The notes under the pieces were generated by a model. The model made no database searches and was not told the origin of the DNA. It saw only the letters and a program-made list of their open reading frames with translations. DNA of 47,634 nt from Rhizobium sp. Root483D2 (lineage in GTDB: Bacteria; Pseudomonadota; Alphaproteobacteria; Rhizobiales; Rhizobiaceae): NCBI RefSeq assembly GCF_001426685.1, contig NZ_LMFB01000010.1:244-47877 (forward strand). The letters run 5' to 3'. Shown one piece after another: positions 15,970 to 24,757 of this stretch. The position numbers and the translations under genes are program-made. Numbering within the stretch: position 1 is the first letter of the stretch; each line of letters begins with the position of its first letter.

Positions 15970-16857
15970 TTACGGAACGATCAGCGTTCCCGCACCATGC
16001 TCCGTGAAGATTTCGAGCAGCACCGAGTGGGCCGTCTTGCCGTTCAGGATGACGACGCCTTCGACGCCGCGGGCGAGCGCTTCGATGCAGGTTTCGACTT
16101 TCGGGATCATGCCGCCGGAAATCGTGCCGTCCTTGATCAGCGCGTGCGCCTCTGCGACCGAGAGTTCCTTGATCAGTTCGCCCTTCTTGTCGAGGACGCC
16201 GGGAACGTCGGTGAGGAACAGGAGGCGGGTGGCATTGAGCGCACCGGCAATCGCGCCGGCAAATGTATCGGCGTTGATATTGTAGGTCGCGCCGTCGCGG
16301 CCGGGGGCAACCGGGGCGATGACAGGGATCATTTCCGACTTGGCCAGAAGATCGAGCAGGGTGCGATCGACCTCCGTCACCTCGCCGACAAAGCCGAGAT
16401 CGAGCACGCGTTCGATATTGCTGTCGGGATCGACTATGGTCTTGCGGGCCTTCTGGGCAAAGACCATGTTACCGTCCTTGCCGCACAGCCCGATCGCCCA
16501 TTCGCCGGTCTGGTTGATCAGGGCGACGATTTCCTTGTTGATCGAACCCGCCAGAACCATCTCGACGATCTCGACGGTCTTCTGATCGGTGACGCGCAGG
16601 CCGCCTTCGAACTTCGATTCGATGCCCATCTTGGTCAGCATCGCGCCGATCTGCGGGCCGCCGCCATGCACGACGATCGGATTGACGCCCGACTGCTTCA
16701 AAAGCGCGATATCTGCGGCAAAAGCCTTGCCGAGCTCGGCATTGCCCATGGCGTGGCCGCCATACTTGACCACGATCGTCTTGTTCTCGTAGCGCTGCAT
16801 ATAGGGCAGCGCCTTGGCGAGAAGATTTGCCTGGATTTCGCTTTCGGATGCGGACAT
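15970..16857 (-). CDS. argB: Acetylglutamate kinase
   Basis: 295 residues, normal length. It phosphorylates N-acetyl-L-glutamate with ATP, the second step of arginine synthesis. Amino-acid-kinase fold with [13 protein letters not shown] at the ATP-binding start, [16 protein letters not shown] for acetylglutamate, [20 protein letters not shown], and the closing [18 protein letters not shown]. The N-terminal helix of about 25 residues ([20 protein letters not shown]) is the extension typical of arginine-sensitive, hexameric forms, so feedback inhibition is likely (inference). It is divergent from the sigma factor gene, with 184 bp between. From memory it usually lies right next to engB in rhizobia, whereas here about 3.7 kb separates them. 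Confidence 0.96.
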   Translation of the reverse strand: MSASESEIQANLLAKALPYMQRYENKTIVVKYGGHAMGNAELGKAFAADIALLKQSGVNPIVVHGGGPQIGAMLTKMGIESKFEGGLRVTDQKTVEIVEMVLAGSINKEIVALINQTGEWAIGLCGKDGNMVFAQKARKTIVDPDSNIERVLDLGFVGEVTEVDRTLLDLLAKSEMIPVIAPVAPGRDGATYNINADTFAGAIAGALNATRLLFLTDVPGVLDKKGELIKELSVAEAHALIKDGTISGGMIPKVETCIEALARGVEGVVILNGKTAHSVLLEIFTEHGAGTLIVP

Positions 16858-17041
16858 GGGAATACCTCGAAATTAGCCGGGTGCTGTTTAGCGCAAGTTT
16901 CCGGTGGAGGGAATGATCCCCAGCAAAGATAAAGCCGGTGTGACATCGCCTGCTGCAACCTTGTTTATCTGCCGCAACTGGTCTTTTTATCCCCAGGCTT
17001 GTGCTCTATGTTCGCCCTGACGGACGAGGACCGGAGTATCA

Positions 17042-17581
17042 ATGACAACAAACGACATCTCCACGCTGATCGGCCGGGTCTCGCTCAGGGATCGCGCAGC
17101 CTTCTCCGCTCTTTACGGGCAGACCAGCCCGAAACTTTTTGCCATCTGCCTGCGTATCTTGAGAGACCGGACGGAAGCGGAAGAAGCTTTGCAGGAAATC
17201 TACATCAAGATATGGCAGCGGGCCGACCGTTATGCCAGCGGCGACACCAACCCGATGTCCTGGCTATCGGCGATTGCGCGCAATCATGCAATCGATCATT
17301 TGCGGGCGCGAAAGCCGGTGGCAAACACGATTGACGAGGCATATGATCTGGCGGATTCTGCGCCGGATCCGGAAAAGACCGCGATCAATACGGCGGAGGG
17401 CCGCCGGATCGACAATTGCATGAACGAACTCGAGGCAGACCGCGCCGATGCCGTGCGCAAGGCCTATGTCGAGGGGTTGAGCTACCAGGAACTGGCCGAG
17501 CTTTTCGGCACGCCGCTAAACACGATGCGAACATGGCTGCGCCGCAGCCTGTTGAAACTGAGAGAGTGCATGGAGCGATGA
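17042..17581 (+). CDS. ECF-type RNA polymerase sigma factor
   Basis: 179 residues. Region 2 spans about 20-85 (LYGQTSPKLFAICLRILRD ... IYIKIWQRADRYASGDTNPM). Region 4 spans about 125-175, with the helix-turn-helix YVEGLSYQELAELFGTPLNTMRTWLRRSL. There are no regions 1 or 3, which defines the ECF type. The sequence and neighbours resemble SigK-like factors. The stop overlaps the ATG of the anti-sigma gene (ATGA at 17578-17581), so the two are translationally coupled. It probably controls its own operon and the fasciclin gene at 18554; I could not find a convincing shared promoter motif by eye. Confidence 0.9.
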   Translation: MTTNDISTLIGRVSLRDRAAFSALYGQTSPKLFAICLRILRDRTEAEEALQEIYIKIWQRADRYASGDTNPMSWLSAIARNHAIDHLRARKPVANTIDEAYDLADSAPDPEKTAINTAEGRRIDNCMNELEADRADAVRKAYVEGLSYQELAELFGTPLNTMRTWLRRSLLKLRECMER

Positions 17582-18300
17582 CCACACAGAACCCCGAAAG
17601 CGGAGATTCCCGTCGCGACCAGGTGATTGCGGGCGAGTATGTGCTGGGTGTTCTGTCTGCCGACGATCGCCGCAAGGTCGAGGCGCGCATGGTCCTTGAT
17701 GGCGCGTTCGCCGCCATGGTCAATCATTGGCAGAGCAATCTGTCCTCCTTCGATGACGCCTATGAACCGATTGCGCCGCCGCCGCAGGTGCTGGTTGCTG
17801 TCGAGCGCCGGCTGTTTGCCGCCCAGGCAAAGCCCGTGGTTGCCGCAGGCGGCTTCTGGAATTCGCTGGCGCTGTGGCGCATGCTGACGCTGGCATCGGT
17901 TGCCGGGCTCGTCACCGTTGCGACCTTGACCAACGGTATCCTGACGCCCGTCAGCCGGCAGGAACCGCTCGTGGCGGAGCTGGCCGGCGATGCCAGCACG
18001 ACGATCAATCTGCTTGCGCACTATGACGCCGGCAGCGGCGCGCTGAAAATTACGCCGGTTGCAGCAAGACAGACAGAGGCCAAATCGCTGGAACTCTGGC
18101 TGATCGAAGGCGAAAATCCCGCCAAGTCTCTCGGCATCCTGCCGCAGACCGGCGAAGGCGAGATCATCATTCCGCCGGAGATGCGCTCGAAACTCGGCGC
18201 CGGCGTCACTCTTGCGGTCAGCGTCGAGCCGTTCGGCGGTTCGCCAACGGGAACGGCGACCGGCCCTGTCGTCGCCGTCGGCAAGACACGGCTGCCTTAA
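17578..18300 (+). CDS. Anti-sigma factor, RskA-like membrane protein
   Basis: 240 residues. The N-terminal cytoplasmic part (AGEYVLGVLSADDRRKVEARMV) is the anti-sigma domain of the RskA/ChrR-like type. One membrane helix follows at about 102-122 (MLTLASVAGLVTVATLTNGI). The C-terminal periplasmic domain has the RskA pattern: KSLELWLIEGENPAKSLGIL and GVTLAVSVEPFGGSPTG. It should hold the sigma factor at the membrane and release it on an envelope signal through regulated proteolysis, as known for RskA; here that is inferred. The start ATG 17578 is fixed by overlap with the sigma gene. A strong terminator closes the operon. Confidence 0.87.
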   Translation: MTTQNPESGDSRRDQVIAGEYVLGVLSADDRRKVEARMVLDGAFAAMVNHWQSNLSSFDDAYEPIAPPPQVLVAVERRLFAAQAKPVVAAGGFWNSLALWRMLTLASVAGLVTVATLTNGILTPVSRQEPLVAELAGDASTTINLLAHYDAGSGALKITPVAARQTEAKSLELWLIEGENPAKSLGILPQTGEGEIIIPPEMRSKLGAGVTLAVSVEPFGGSPTGTATGPVVAVGKTRLP

Positions 18301-18334
18301 GTCTCGACCTCTATCTGTAAGTTTATCATTACCG

Positions 18335-18366
18335 AATGCTGCGCTTGAAAAAGTGCAGCATTTTTT
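18335..18366 (+). terminator. Intrinsic terminator of the sigma/anti-sigma operon
   Basis: AATGCTGC at 18335-18342, CTT/AAG pairing inside, a GAAA loop and GCAGCATT run into a T tract (18360-18366). The stem is nearly perfect and the whole has the classic form, 35 bases after the anti-sigma stop codon. Confidence 0.9.
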
Positions 18367-18553
18367 GTCTCTTGAACGGGATTGTCATAAAAACATAAAA
18401 AATCAAATATTTGGCGAATTGCAAACTTTCCTGAAACTCTTTCGAACGCCTTTCCGTTTCTTGTTTTGTCCTCTGCGCAGAGAACATGAATTCCAGAAAA
18501 ATTGGGAGAGGCCCGCATTTGCGGGTCCGCGAAGTCAACAGGAAGGAATAGAA

Positions 18554-19111
18554 ATGTTCAAGTCCATGCTGCGCACGGTCACCGTCGCTTCAATACTGGC
18601 CGCTGGCACATTTGCCGCTCATGCCGAAAATCCGATGGTCGGCGGCGCGCCGATGTATGAAAACAAGAACATCGTCGAAAATGCCGTCAACTCCAAGGAT
18701 CATACGACACTGGTCGCCGCCGTCAAGGCTGCCGGTCTCGTTGAAACCCTTCAGGGCAAGGGCCCGTTCACGGTGTTTGCACCAACCAACGAAGCATTCG
18801 CTGCCCTGCCAGCCGGCACGGTCGATACGCTTTTGAAGCCTGAAAACAAGGCCATGCTGACCAAGGTTCTGACCTGCCACGTCGTTGCAGCAGATGCGAT
18901 GGCTGCAACGATTGCCAAGATGGTCAAGGATGATGGCGGCACGCATGACGTCAAGACTGTCGGCGGCTGCATTCTCAAGGCCAAGGACGATGGCGGCAAG
19001 ATTACGCTCACCGATGAAACCGGTGGTGTTGCCAATGTCACCATCGCCGACGTCAAGCAGTCGAACGGTGTCATCCATGTGATCGACAAGGTGCTTCTGC
19101 CGAAGTCCTAA
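18554..19111 (+). CDS. Exported fasciclin (FAS1) domain protein
   Basis: 185 residues. A signal peptide at 1-23 (MFKSMLRTVTVASILAAGTF, cleaved after AHA) is followed by one complete FAS1 domain: IVENAVNSKDHTTLVAAVKA, the conserved PFTVFAPTNEAFAALP, VLTCHVVAADAM, and the closing NGVIHVIDKVLLP. FAS1 proteins act outside the membrane, often in adhesion; rhizobial homologues include the nodule-induced Nex18 of Sinorhizobium, and mycobacterial MPT70/MPT83 are under SigK/RskA control. The start ATG 18554 has a strong AGGAAGGA site. Its position after an ECF sigma/anti-sigma pair mirrors the mycobacterial arrangement, so it is probably their main target. The leader of about 190 bp after the terminator is AT-rich. 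Confidence 0.92.
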   Translation: MFKSMLRTVTVASILAAGTFAAHAENPMVGGAPMYENKNIVENAVNSKDHTTLVAAVKAAGLVETLQGKGPFTVFAPTNEAFAALPAGTVDTLLKPENKAMLTKVLTCHVVAADAMAATIAKMVKDDGGTHDVKTVGGCILKAKDDGGKITLTDETGGVANVTIADVKQSNGVIHVIDKVLLPKS

Positions 19112-19198
19112 TCTGGAAGCCCTCGTGGTTTGGGGGCCGGATGCAACCTCAACGCATTTTCGGCTCCAGGCCGGGGCTCAAGTCATCTCCGGCCTCAA

Positions 19199-19231
19199 GG
19201 CCACCGGTATTCACTCACCGGTGGCCTTTTT
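19199..19231 (+). terminator. Intrinsic terminator after the fasciclin gene
   Basis: GGCCACCGGT at 19199-19208 pairs perfectly with ACCGGTGGCC at 19217-19226, followed by TTTTTAT. It has classic rho-independent form and lies about 90 bases after the fasciclin stop. Confidence 0.9.
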
Positions 19232-19347
19232 ATGCCGTATACAAGTTGTTGCTCACGCGGGATTGATCGGCATTTGTTTTGCCGCCGCGCAAACGCCGTA
19301 CTAGCTTCACGCATATGCCGGCACCATCCGGCAGACGGGAGAGTATC

Positions 19348-19839
19348 ATGACAAGCCGACGCCTTTTTCTTATCTCCGGAGTTGCCCTTGCCGCGACTGC
19401 GGCCTTTCGCGGTTTTAAACATGAAGCGGTTGCCGCCGAAACCTTCGCGGTGACGAAAACCGATGCGGAATGGAAGGCAAGCCTGACGGCCGAGCAATAC
19501 CAAATCCTGCGTCATGAAGACACGGAGCGGCCTTTCACCAGTGCGCTGAACACCGAAAAGCGCAAGGGCACGTTCCATTGCGCGGGCTGCGATCTGCCGG
19601 TCTATTCGTCGGAAACGAAATATGACAGCGGCACCGGCTGGCCAAGCTTCTGGGAATCGCTGCCGAAGGCGGTCGGCACGCGCACGGATACGTCACTGCT
19701 GATGACCCGCACCGAATGTCACTGCAGCCGGTGCGGCGGCCATCTCGGCCATATTTTCGACGACGGGCCGCAGCCGACCGGCATGCGCCATTGCATCAAC
19801 GGGATGGCAATGACGTTTACGCCCGCATCGGCCGCCTGA
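19348..19839 (+). CDS. msrB: Peptide-methionine (R)-S-oxide reductase, probably Tat-exported
   Basis: 163 residues. It reduces the R form of methionine sulfoxide in proteins. MsrB signatures are complete: first zinc CxxC in FHCAGCDLPVYSS, then KYDSGTGWPSFWESLP, the second CxxC in CHCSRCGGHLGHIFDDG, and the catalytic Cys in MRHCINGMAM. The N-terminus MTSRRLFLISGVALAATAAF has a twin-arginine motif followed by a hydrophobic stretch, so it is probably exported by Tat and repairs periplasmic proteins. The start ATG 19348 is the one that exposes this signal. It follows the fasciclin gene but lies after a strong terminator, so it needs its own promoter. Confidence 0.93.
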   Translation: MTSRRLFLISGVALAATAAFRGFKHEAVAAETFAVTKTDAEWKASLTAEQYQILRHEDTERPFTSALNTEKRKGTFHCAGCDLPVYSSETKYDSGTGWPSFWESLPKAVGTRTDTSLLMTRTECHCSRCGGHLGHIFDDGPQPTGMRHCINGMAMTFTPASAA

Positions 19840-19846
19840 TCGTTGT

Positions 19847-20386
19847 TTAAAAACTGCCCGCTGCCGGCGATGCCGGCTGCGTACCGGACAGTGCTGCCTG
19901 CAGCTTGGCTTCCTGGTCGGGCGAAAGCGATGTCTTCAAAACCTTGCCGCGCAGGCCGGAAAACTCCGCCAGGACCTTTTCCGGCTGCACCTTGCGCACC
20001 AGCACGAACAGCGCCGAGGAATTGTTGGGAATGGTTTCACCGAGCGACTTGATGAAGTCGTCGTCGATGCCGTAATCGGCAAGCGACCCCGAAAGCGCGC
20101 CGGTGCCCGCACCGATCGCACCGCCAATGGCAAAGCCTGCGAGCGGGTTGAGGAACAAAAGGCCGACCAGGCCGCCCCACAGCGAACCGCTCAAAAGCCC
20201 GGAGGTCGCACCGATGGCGGTGAGGTTCATGCTCTGCTTCAGATGGACCTTGCCGGTCTCGTCGCGCACGACCACCACGGCATCCTCAAGATCGATCAGA
20301 TATTCTTTTTTCAGCGTATTCAGCTTCAGAAGCACCTTGTCGGCTTCTTCGGTGCTGTCAAACCCCACCACAATCAGATCGGACAT
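19847..20386 (-). CDS. DUF1269 family membrane-associated protein
   Basis: 179 residues. It matches DUF1269: the start MSDLIVVGFDSTEEADKVLL, then KEYLIDLEDAVVVVRDETGK, a glycine-rich hydrophobic stretch at about 64-101 (LLSGSLWGGLVGLLFLNPLA, GGAIGAGTGALSG), and NNSSALFVLVRKVQPEKVL. The family is described as predicted membrane proteins and sometimes as stress-related; the function is unknown. The start ATG 20386 gives the family N-terminus and has AAGGAGAT upstream. The gene is convergent with msrB, ending eight bases from its stop. Confidence 0.85.
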   Translation of the reverse strand: MSDLIVVGFDSTEEADKVLLKLNTLKKEYLIDLEDAVVVVRDETGKVHLKQSMNLTAIGATSGLLSGSLWGGLVGLLFLNPLAGFAIGGAIGAGTGALSGSLADYGIDDDFIKSLGETIPNNSSALFVLVRKVQPEKVLAEFSGLRGKVLKTSLSPDQEAKLQAALSGTQPASPAAGSF

Positions 20387-20487
20387 GTCATATCTCCTTG
20401 AACGCCTGACACATTGGAGGCAGCCGGAAGGCCACCCCGCGCAAGCAGATAGAGCATGTTTCATGTTGGGGTAGTGTGACAGTTGCA

Positions 20488-20527
20488 ATTACAGCATGCC
20501 GCGCAAAATTGCGCTTCATGCTGTAAT
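20488..20527. repeat. 40-bp near-perfect palindrome
   Basis: The outer arms ATTACAGCATG (20488-20498) and CATGCTGTAAT (20517-20527) are perfect inverted repeats. The inner GCGCAAAATTGCGC (20501-20514) is itself a perfect palindrome; only two unpaired bases on each side separate them. It lies between the engB stop (20543) and the start of the DUF1269 gene (20386), both on minus. It could be a terminator hairpin for engB (no T tract), an operator, or a dispersed repeat. Confidence 0.7.
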
Positions 20528-20542
20528 GGACTGCGATATATG

Positions 20543-21196
20543 TCAGGTCGAGATCGCGACGCGGATGGCGGCGCGCAGTTCTTCCATTCCCAGACCCTTT
20601 TCCGAGGAGGTCGCCAGAACTTCCGGGAAGGCGGCGGGCCGCTTCTTAATCTTTTCCAGCGTTTCGGCAATCAGCCGCGGAACGGCGGGGTCCTTGATCT
20701 TGTCGGTTTTGGTGAGCACGACCTGATAGGAGACCGCTGCCTTGTCGAGCAGGTTCAGCACATCGTCATCGTTCTTCTTGATGCCATGGCGGCTGTCGAT
20801 CAGCACATAGACGCGTTTCAGCGTCGAGCGGCCGCGCAGGTAGTCGAAGACCAGTTTGGTCCAGGCATCGACATGTTCCTTCGGTGCCTGCGCATAGCCA
20901 TAGCCGGGCATATCCACCAGCGCCATTGGCGGCAGATCGCCCGGTTCGCCGGAATAGCCGTCGGGAACGAAATAGTTGAGCTCCTGGGTCCGGCCGGGCG
21001 TGTTCGACGTGCGCGCAAGACCCTTCTGGCCCACCAGTCCGTTGATCAGCGACGACTTGCCGACATTGGAGCGGCCGGCAAAGGCGATCTCCAGCGGACC
21101 TTCCGGCGGCAGGAATTTCATCGACGGCACGCCGCGGATAAAAACCCATGGCCGCCCGAAAAGGGGCTTGTCGTCCTGCTGCGTCGCGTCTGTCAT
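20543..21196 (-). CDS. yihA: Ribosome biogenesis GTP-binding protein YihA/YsxC (EngB)
   Basis: 217 residues, normal length. An essential small GTPase that helps assemble the large ribosomal subunit. G1 is [20 protein letters not shown], the G2 threonine is in [17 protein letters not shown]3 is [12 protein letters not shown]4 is VLTKTDKIK and G5 lies around [10 protein letters not shown]. The start ATG 21196 fits the family. It is flanked here by DUF1269 and an EamA exporter instead of the argB and yidC neighbours I would expect in rhizobia. Confidence 0.96.
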   Translation of the reverse strand: MTDATQQDDKPLFGRPWVFIRGVPSMKFLPPEGPLEIAFAGRSNVGKSSLINGLVGQKGLARTSNTPGRTQELNYFVPDGYSGEPGDLPPMALVDMPGYGYAQAPKEHVDAWTKLVFDYLRGRSTLKRVYVLIDSRHGIKKNDDDVLNLLDKAAVSYQVVLTKTDKIKDPAVPRLIAETLEKIKKRPAAFPEVLATSSEKGLGMEELRAAIRVAIST

Positions 21197-21266
21197 GGTG
21201 TCTGTCCTTGGCTTTTGTTCAGGACTTCACGGTTTTGTGCCGTCATGTCAAGAAAACTCGCCATTT

Positions 21267-22199
21267 TCACCAATTTGCTGAGAGCGCGGCGCGCCGCTGG
21301 CGCCACATCTCGACGCTGAGATAGGAAAGCAGCGCAATCAGGACCACCGTTCCACCGGCGATGGTGTTGAGGCTCGGGATTTCGCCGTGAATGAGCGCGA
21401 CCCAAAGAGGTGCGAGGATCGTCTCGGCGGTACCGAGAAGGGCTGCAAGCGCTGACGGGATAAGCCGGGCGCCGGTGACGAAGAATGCGAGACCCAGCCC
21501 GAAATTCAGCGCCCCGAACGTGACGAGGATGCCGAGTTCCGGCAGGGTGACGCTGAAGCCGGACGCCATGACGGCCGCCACCGCACCGGCAACGATCGTG
21601 CCGAAACAGGCAGCCGGCGTCATCCGCACATGTGCATAACGCCGGGTGATGACGGTCGCGAGCGCAAAGACGAAGGCGATCAGGACGGCAAGCGCATCGC
21701 CGGCGGGCGAGACCGTCCCGCCGATGGAATCCGACACCATGATGGCAACGCCGCAGATCACGGCGGCAATGGCAAGCCAGGTGATGAGCGAGACGCGCTC
21801 GCGAAAGACGATCCAGCTGATCAGCGCGGCAATCAGCGGCACGCCGGCCTGGATGAGAACGATATTGGCAACGGTGGTATAGGCGAGCGCCAGGATGAAC
21901 GAGGTCGAGGCGATGGCAAAACAGAGCCCGACCGCGATGCCCGGCAGCCCCATGTTGCGAAACAGCCAGACGGTGCCGCGCGGCCCGTCGCGCAACAGCA
22001 TGAAGCCGATCAAAAAGGTGGCGGCGAAGAACGAGCGCCAGAAAACGATGGTCCAGCCATCCTCGATCGACAGGAAGCGCGCCAGCGTTCCGCCGAAACT
22101 CCAGACGATGGCAGAGCCGAGTACCAGTGCCGCGCCCTGCGCAGCGCTTTGCCGGCCAATGGTTGCAGGTTGCGGCAGGGGCTGCGACATGACGGACAT
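21267..22199 (-). CDS. DMT-superfamily (EamA) transporter
   Basis: About 310 residues with ten predicted helices in two EamA repeats: AALVLGSAIVWSFGGTLARF, SFFAATFLIGFMLL, the conserved ALAYTTVANIVLIQAGVPLI in helix 4, and a C-terminal half ending NTIAGGTVVLIALLSYLSVE. It is a small-molecule exporter of the inner membrane with unknown substrate. The start is uncertain: ATG 22199 is used, with ATG 22190 and TTG 22217 possible. It lies 70 bp upstream of engB on the same strand, so it could supply transcription to engB. Confidence 0.85.
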   Translation of the reverse strand: MSVMSQPLPQPATIGRQSAAQGAALVLGSAIVWSFGGTLARFLSIEDGWTIVFWRSFFAATFLIGFMLLRDGPRGTVWLFRNMGLPGIAVGLCFAIASTSFILALAYTTVANIVLIQAGVPLIAALISWIVFRERVSLITWLAIAAVICGVAIMVSDSIGGTVSPAGDALAVLIAFVFALATVITRRYAHVRMTPAACFGTIVAGAVAAVMASGFSVTLPELGILVTFGALNFGLGLAFFVTGARLIPSALAALLGTAETILAPLWVALIHGEIPSLNTIAGGTVVLIALLSYLSVEMWRQRRAALSANW

Positions 22200-22306
22200 C
22201 CGGTTGCGATGATGCAATGTAGGACCGATTTCAACAGCGTGCGCCGGTATCCGCGACAGGCATTTGTCGCAATTCTTTCTGGCGGCGCCGATACCGTATC
22301 AGGGGC

Positions 22307-23176
22307 TTAACTTGGGGTGATCGCCTCTATCAACAGCGCCTGCAATCGGGCGATCGCAGAGCTCTGGTCACTGCCGGACCGGTGCAAGGCGAGTTCGATA
22401 TCCCCAAGCGCCGGAAGGCCGGACGCAGCGGGGTCCAGCACGCGTAAATGCGGCGGCACGCCCTCGGCGGTGCGCAGTGTCACGCCAAGTCCCGCCGTCA
22501 CCGCCGCCCAGAGGCCGCCAAGGCTGGGGCTGGCAAAAACGTGCCGCCATTCGATCCGCTGACGATCAAGGGCTTCTAGTCCGGCGCTGCGAAACGCACA
22601 CGGCGAATCGAAGGCGATCAGCGGCAGGGTTTCGCCTTCGTTGCGCCTGAACCCGTCCGGACCGATCCAGACGACCGGCCGGGTAGCGATGATCTCTGCA
22701 TGCGCGTCCGCCATGCTGCCCCATGTCAAGGCAAGATCAAGCTCGCCGCGTTGAACGGCCTCGGCAAGTGCCGATCCGCGATCGACACGGGCTTCGACGC
22801 GCACCATGGGGTAGGCGCGGCTAAAACGGCCGAGCAGGCCTGGAAACCACGTCTCGGCAAAATCCTGCGGCAGCCCGATCCTCACCCAGCCCTGCATGGC
22901 CGACAGTCCGGTCATGGCGCTGCGGGCCTCATCGTTGAGGTCGAGAATGCGCCGGGCATAGCCGAGGATAATGTTGCCAGCCTCTGTAAGCGCAAGACCG
23001 CGTCCCTGTTTTTGAAACAGGGTCTGGCCCGCCTGTTCCTCCAGTTTGCGCAGCTGCAGGCTGATGGCGGAAGGGGATCGGCCAAGACGATTTGCGGCCT
23101 TGGCAAAACTGCCCAGGTTGACGCCGGTAACGAAGGTTCGCAGGACGTCCATATCAAGGTTGACAGGCAAAACCAT
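22307..23176 (-). CDS. LysR-family transcriptional regulator
   Basis: 289 residues. The N-terminal winged helix-turn-helix spans 8-67 (DVLRTFVTGVNLGSFAKAAN, LGRSPSAISLQLRKLEEQAG). The effector domain follows from about 90 (GWVRIGLPQDFAETWFPGLL, GELDLALTWGS). It is divergent from the tautomerase gene at 23278, with about 100 bp between, the standard layout for a LysR regulator and its target. The intergenic stretch holds AT-rich sequence near the LysR start (TTTCCAAACTGATAGTTATA), a plausible operator region. The effector is unknown. Confidence 0.9.
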   Translation of the reverse strand: MVLPVNLDMDVLRTFVTGVNLGSFAKAANRLGRSPSAISLQLRKLEEQAGQTLFQKQGRGLALTEAGNIILGYARRILDLNDEARSAMTGLSAMQGWVRIGLPQDFAETWFPGLLGRFSRAYPMVRVEARVDRGSALAEAVQRGELDLALTWGSMADAHAEIIATRPVVWIGPDGFRRNEGETLPLIAFDSPCAFRSAGLEALDRQRIEWRHVFASPSLGGLWAAVTAGLGVTLRTAEGVPPHLRVLDPAASGLPALGDIELALHRSGSDQSSAIARLQALLIEAITPS

Positions 23177-23277
23177 TCTGTTTTTCCAAACTGATAGTTA
23201 TAAACTTCCAATTTTTCAAAACGAATGTGCGGCAGTAATCTGATCCCGTCAAACTATTCCAACAGAGGAAAACGCAC

Positions 23278-23700
23278 ATGCCCTTCGTTCATATTCAAGT
23301 TGCCGGTGCGCAAATCGGTGCACGCGAAAAGCAGACGCTGCAAAAGCACGCTACCGGCTTCATGGTGGATATCATGCGCAAGCGGCCGGAAGTTACTGCC
23401 GTCCTGGTCGATGTCGCCGAACCTGGAAGCTGGACGGTCGGTGGCGAGCCAGTGCCGGTCGCCGCCCATCTCGACGTCAAGGTGACCCGTGGCACCAATA
23501 CGCACGAGGAAAAGGCGCGCTTCGTCGCTGCTGTGGCGGCGATGTTCAGGCAGGTGCTTGGGCCGGACCTGCCCTTAGCCGCCTACGTGGTGATCGACGA
23601 GATTGAGGCCGATGCCTGGGGCTATGACGGCGTCACGCAGGAAGAGCGCCGCCTGTTGCGCGCACAAGCCGCCGCTGCTGAGGCCGCTCGTGCGGCGTAG
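23278..23700 (+). CDS. Tautomerase-family (4-oxalocrotonate tautomerase-like) protein
   Basis: 140 residues. It begins MPFVHIQVAGAQ, so Pro-2, the catalytic base of the tautomerase superfamily after Met removal, is in place. A second beta-alpha-beta unit lies at about 62-115 (VAAHLDVKVTRGTNTHEEKA...DLPLAAYVVIDEIEADAWGY). It is longer than the classic 62-residue enzyme because two such units are fused. It probably isomerises an enol/keto acid or acts as a dehalogenase-like hydratase; the substrate is unknown. The divergent LysR gene at 22307-23176 is the likely regulator. The tail is alanine-rich. Confidence 0.87.
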   Translation: MPFVHIQVAGAQIGAREKQTLQKHATGFMVDIMRKRPEVTAVLVDVAEPGSWTVGGEPVPVAAHLDVKVTRGTNTHEEKARFVAAVAAMFRQVLGPDLPLAAYVVIDEIEADAWGYDGVTQEERRLLRAQAAAAEAARAA

Positions 23701-23743
23701 CACCAACTGAACGGCGCGGGTTCCGGGTGCGTCCCGGATCCGT

Positions 23744-24628
23744 TCAGGAGGATTGCACGTCCTCGGCGCGGGCGGCGTCCGGCTCCGGCTTGATGACGGC
23801 GAGCACCACGCCGCCAAGCGCGATGACAACAGCACCGGCGATCACCCCCGCCGTCGGGATTTCGTTGAAGAACAGGAAGCCGATGAGGGCGGCAAAGACC
23901 AGCCAGGCATAATCGACTGGTCCGACGATCGCCAGCGATGCAAGACGGTAGCCGCGCACGACACAATATTGCGCCGCCACGGCCAGCGGACCGAGAAGCA
24001 GAAACGGAACCATGGCCGGCAGCGGCACGGTCTTCCAGGTCAGGATCGCCGGCACGGAGAGGAAGAGGATGCCGAAGGCGTTGACATAGAGCAGGACCGT
24101 CAGCGGCCGGTCTGCATGGGACAGGACCCGGATCATCAGGCCCTCGATGGCCAGGAGGGCTGCCCCCAGAACGGCAATGGCGGCGGGCACCAGATAGGCG
24201 GGCTCGAACTGGGTGAAGGCGCCGCGCGATATCATGATGAAGCCGGCACCGGCGAAACTGAGGGTGATCCCAATCATATGCTGCTTCGTGACGGTCTCTT
24301 TCAGGACCAGCACGGCGAGCGGAATGATGAACACCACGTAGAGAAGGCCAAGGGCGGTCGCATCGACGATCGGCATCGCCGCCGAGGAATAGATCAGCGC
24401 AAAACCGCCGGATACGCCGAACGCCGCGCGCATCGCATGCGAAAACGGCCGGGCGCTGCGATAGACCCGCAAGCCCTCGTGCTTGACGGCAACGACAGCC
24501 AGAAGCGTAGTGAAACCGCTGATATAGCGCAGAAACTGGATCTGCAGCACGGACATGCTGTCGCCACCGAATTTCCCCGACGCAAAGATCAAGGAAAATA
24601 ACGCCGTGCCAAGCACAACCCAGATCAT
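23744..24628 (-). CDS. DMT-superfamily (EamA) transporter
   Basis: About 294 residues from ATG 24628, with two EamA repeats and ten hydrophobic helices (MIWVVLGTALFSLIFASGKF, VDATALGLLYVVFIIPLAVL, AGVIAGAVVIALGGVVLAVI). It is an inner-membrane exporter of unknown substrate. The start is not certain: the frame is open well upstream and TTG codons nearby could add a short N-terminal tail. It cannot extend past 24757 because the divergent LysR gene begins there. Pairing with that regulator suggests LysR-controlled export, as seen for amino acid exporters. Confidence 0.85.
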   Translation of the reverse strand: MIWVVLGTALFSLIFASGKFGGDSMSVLQIQFLRYISGFTTLLAVVAVKHEGLRVYRSARPFSHAMRAAFGVSGGFALIYSSAAMPIVDATALGLLYVVFIIPLAVLVLKETVTKQHMIGITLSFAGAGFIMISRGAFTQFEPAYLVPAAIAVLGAALLAIEGLMIRVLSHADRPLTVLLYVNAFGILFLSVPAILTWKTVPLPAMVPFLLLGPLAVAAQYCVVRGYRLASLAIVGPVDYAWLVFAALIGFLFFNEIPTAGVIAGAVVIALGGVVLAVIKPEPDAARAEDVQSS

Positions 24629-24757
24629 CGCTTCCGCATTCGAGTTCAACAGACTTTTCCGCAAGGCCTTAACTTTCAATGGTTTCAGCGTAAACTCTTG
24701 CCAAATCGATCCCCCATATTGCAAATTCGATTTTTGAGCCCTGAATGAGTATTTTCG

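Noticed and set aside
16950..18553. Shared ECF promoter upstream of the sigma and fasciclin genes
   Set aside because: GAAC-like and GTC-like pieces occur in both leaders, but spacing and sequence differ, so the match is no better than chance by eye.
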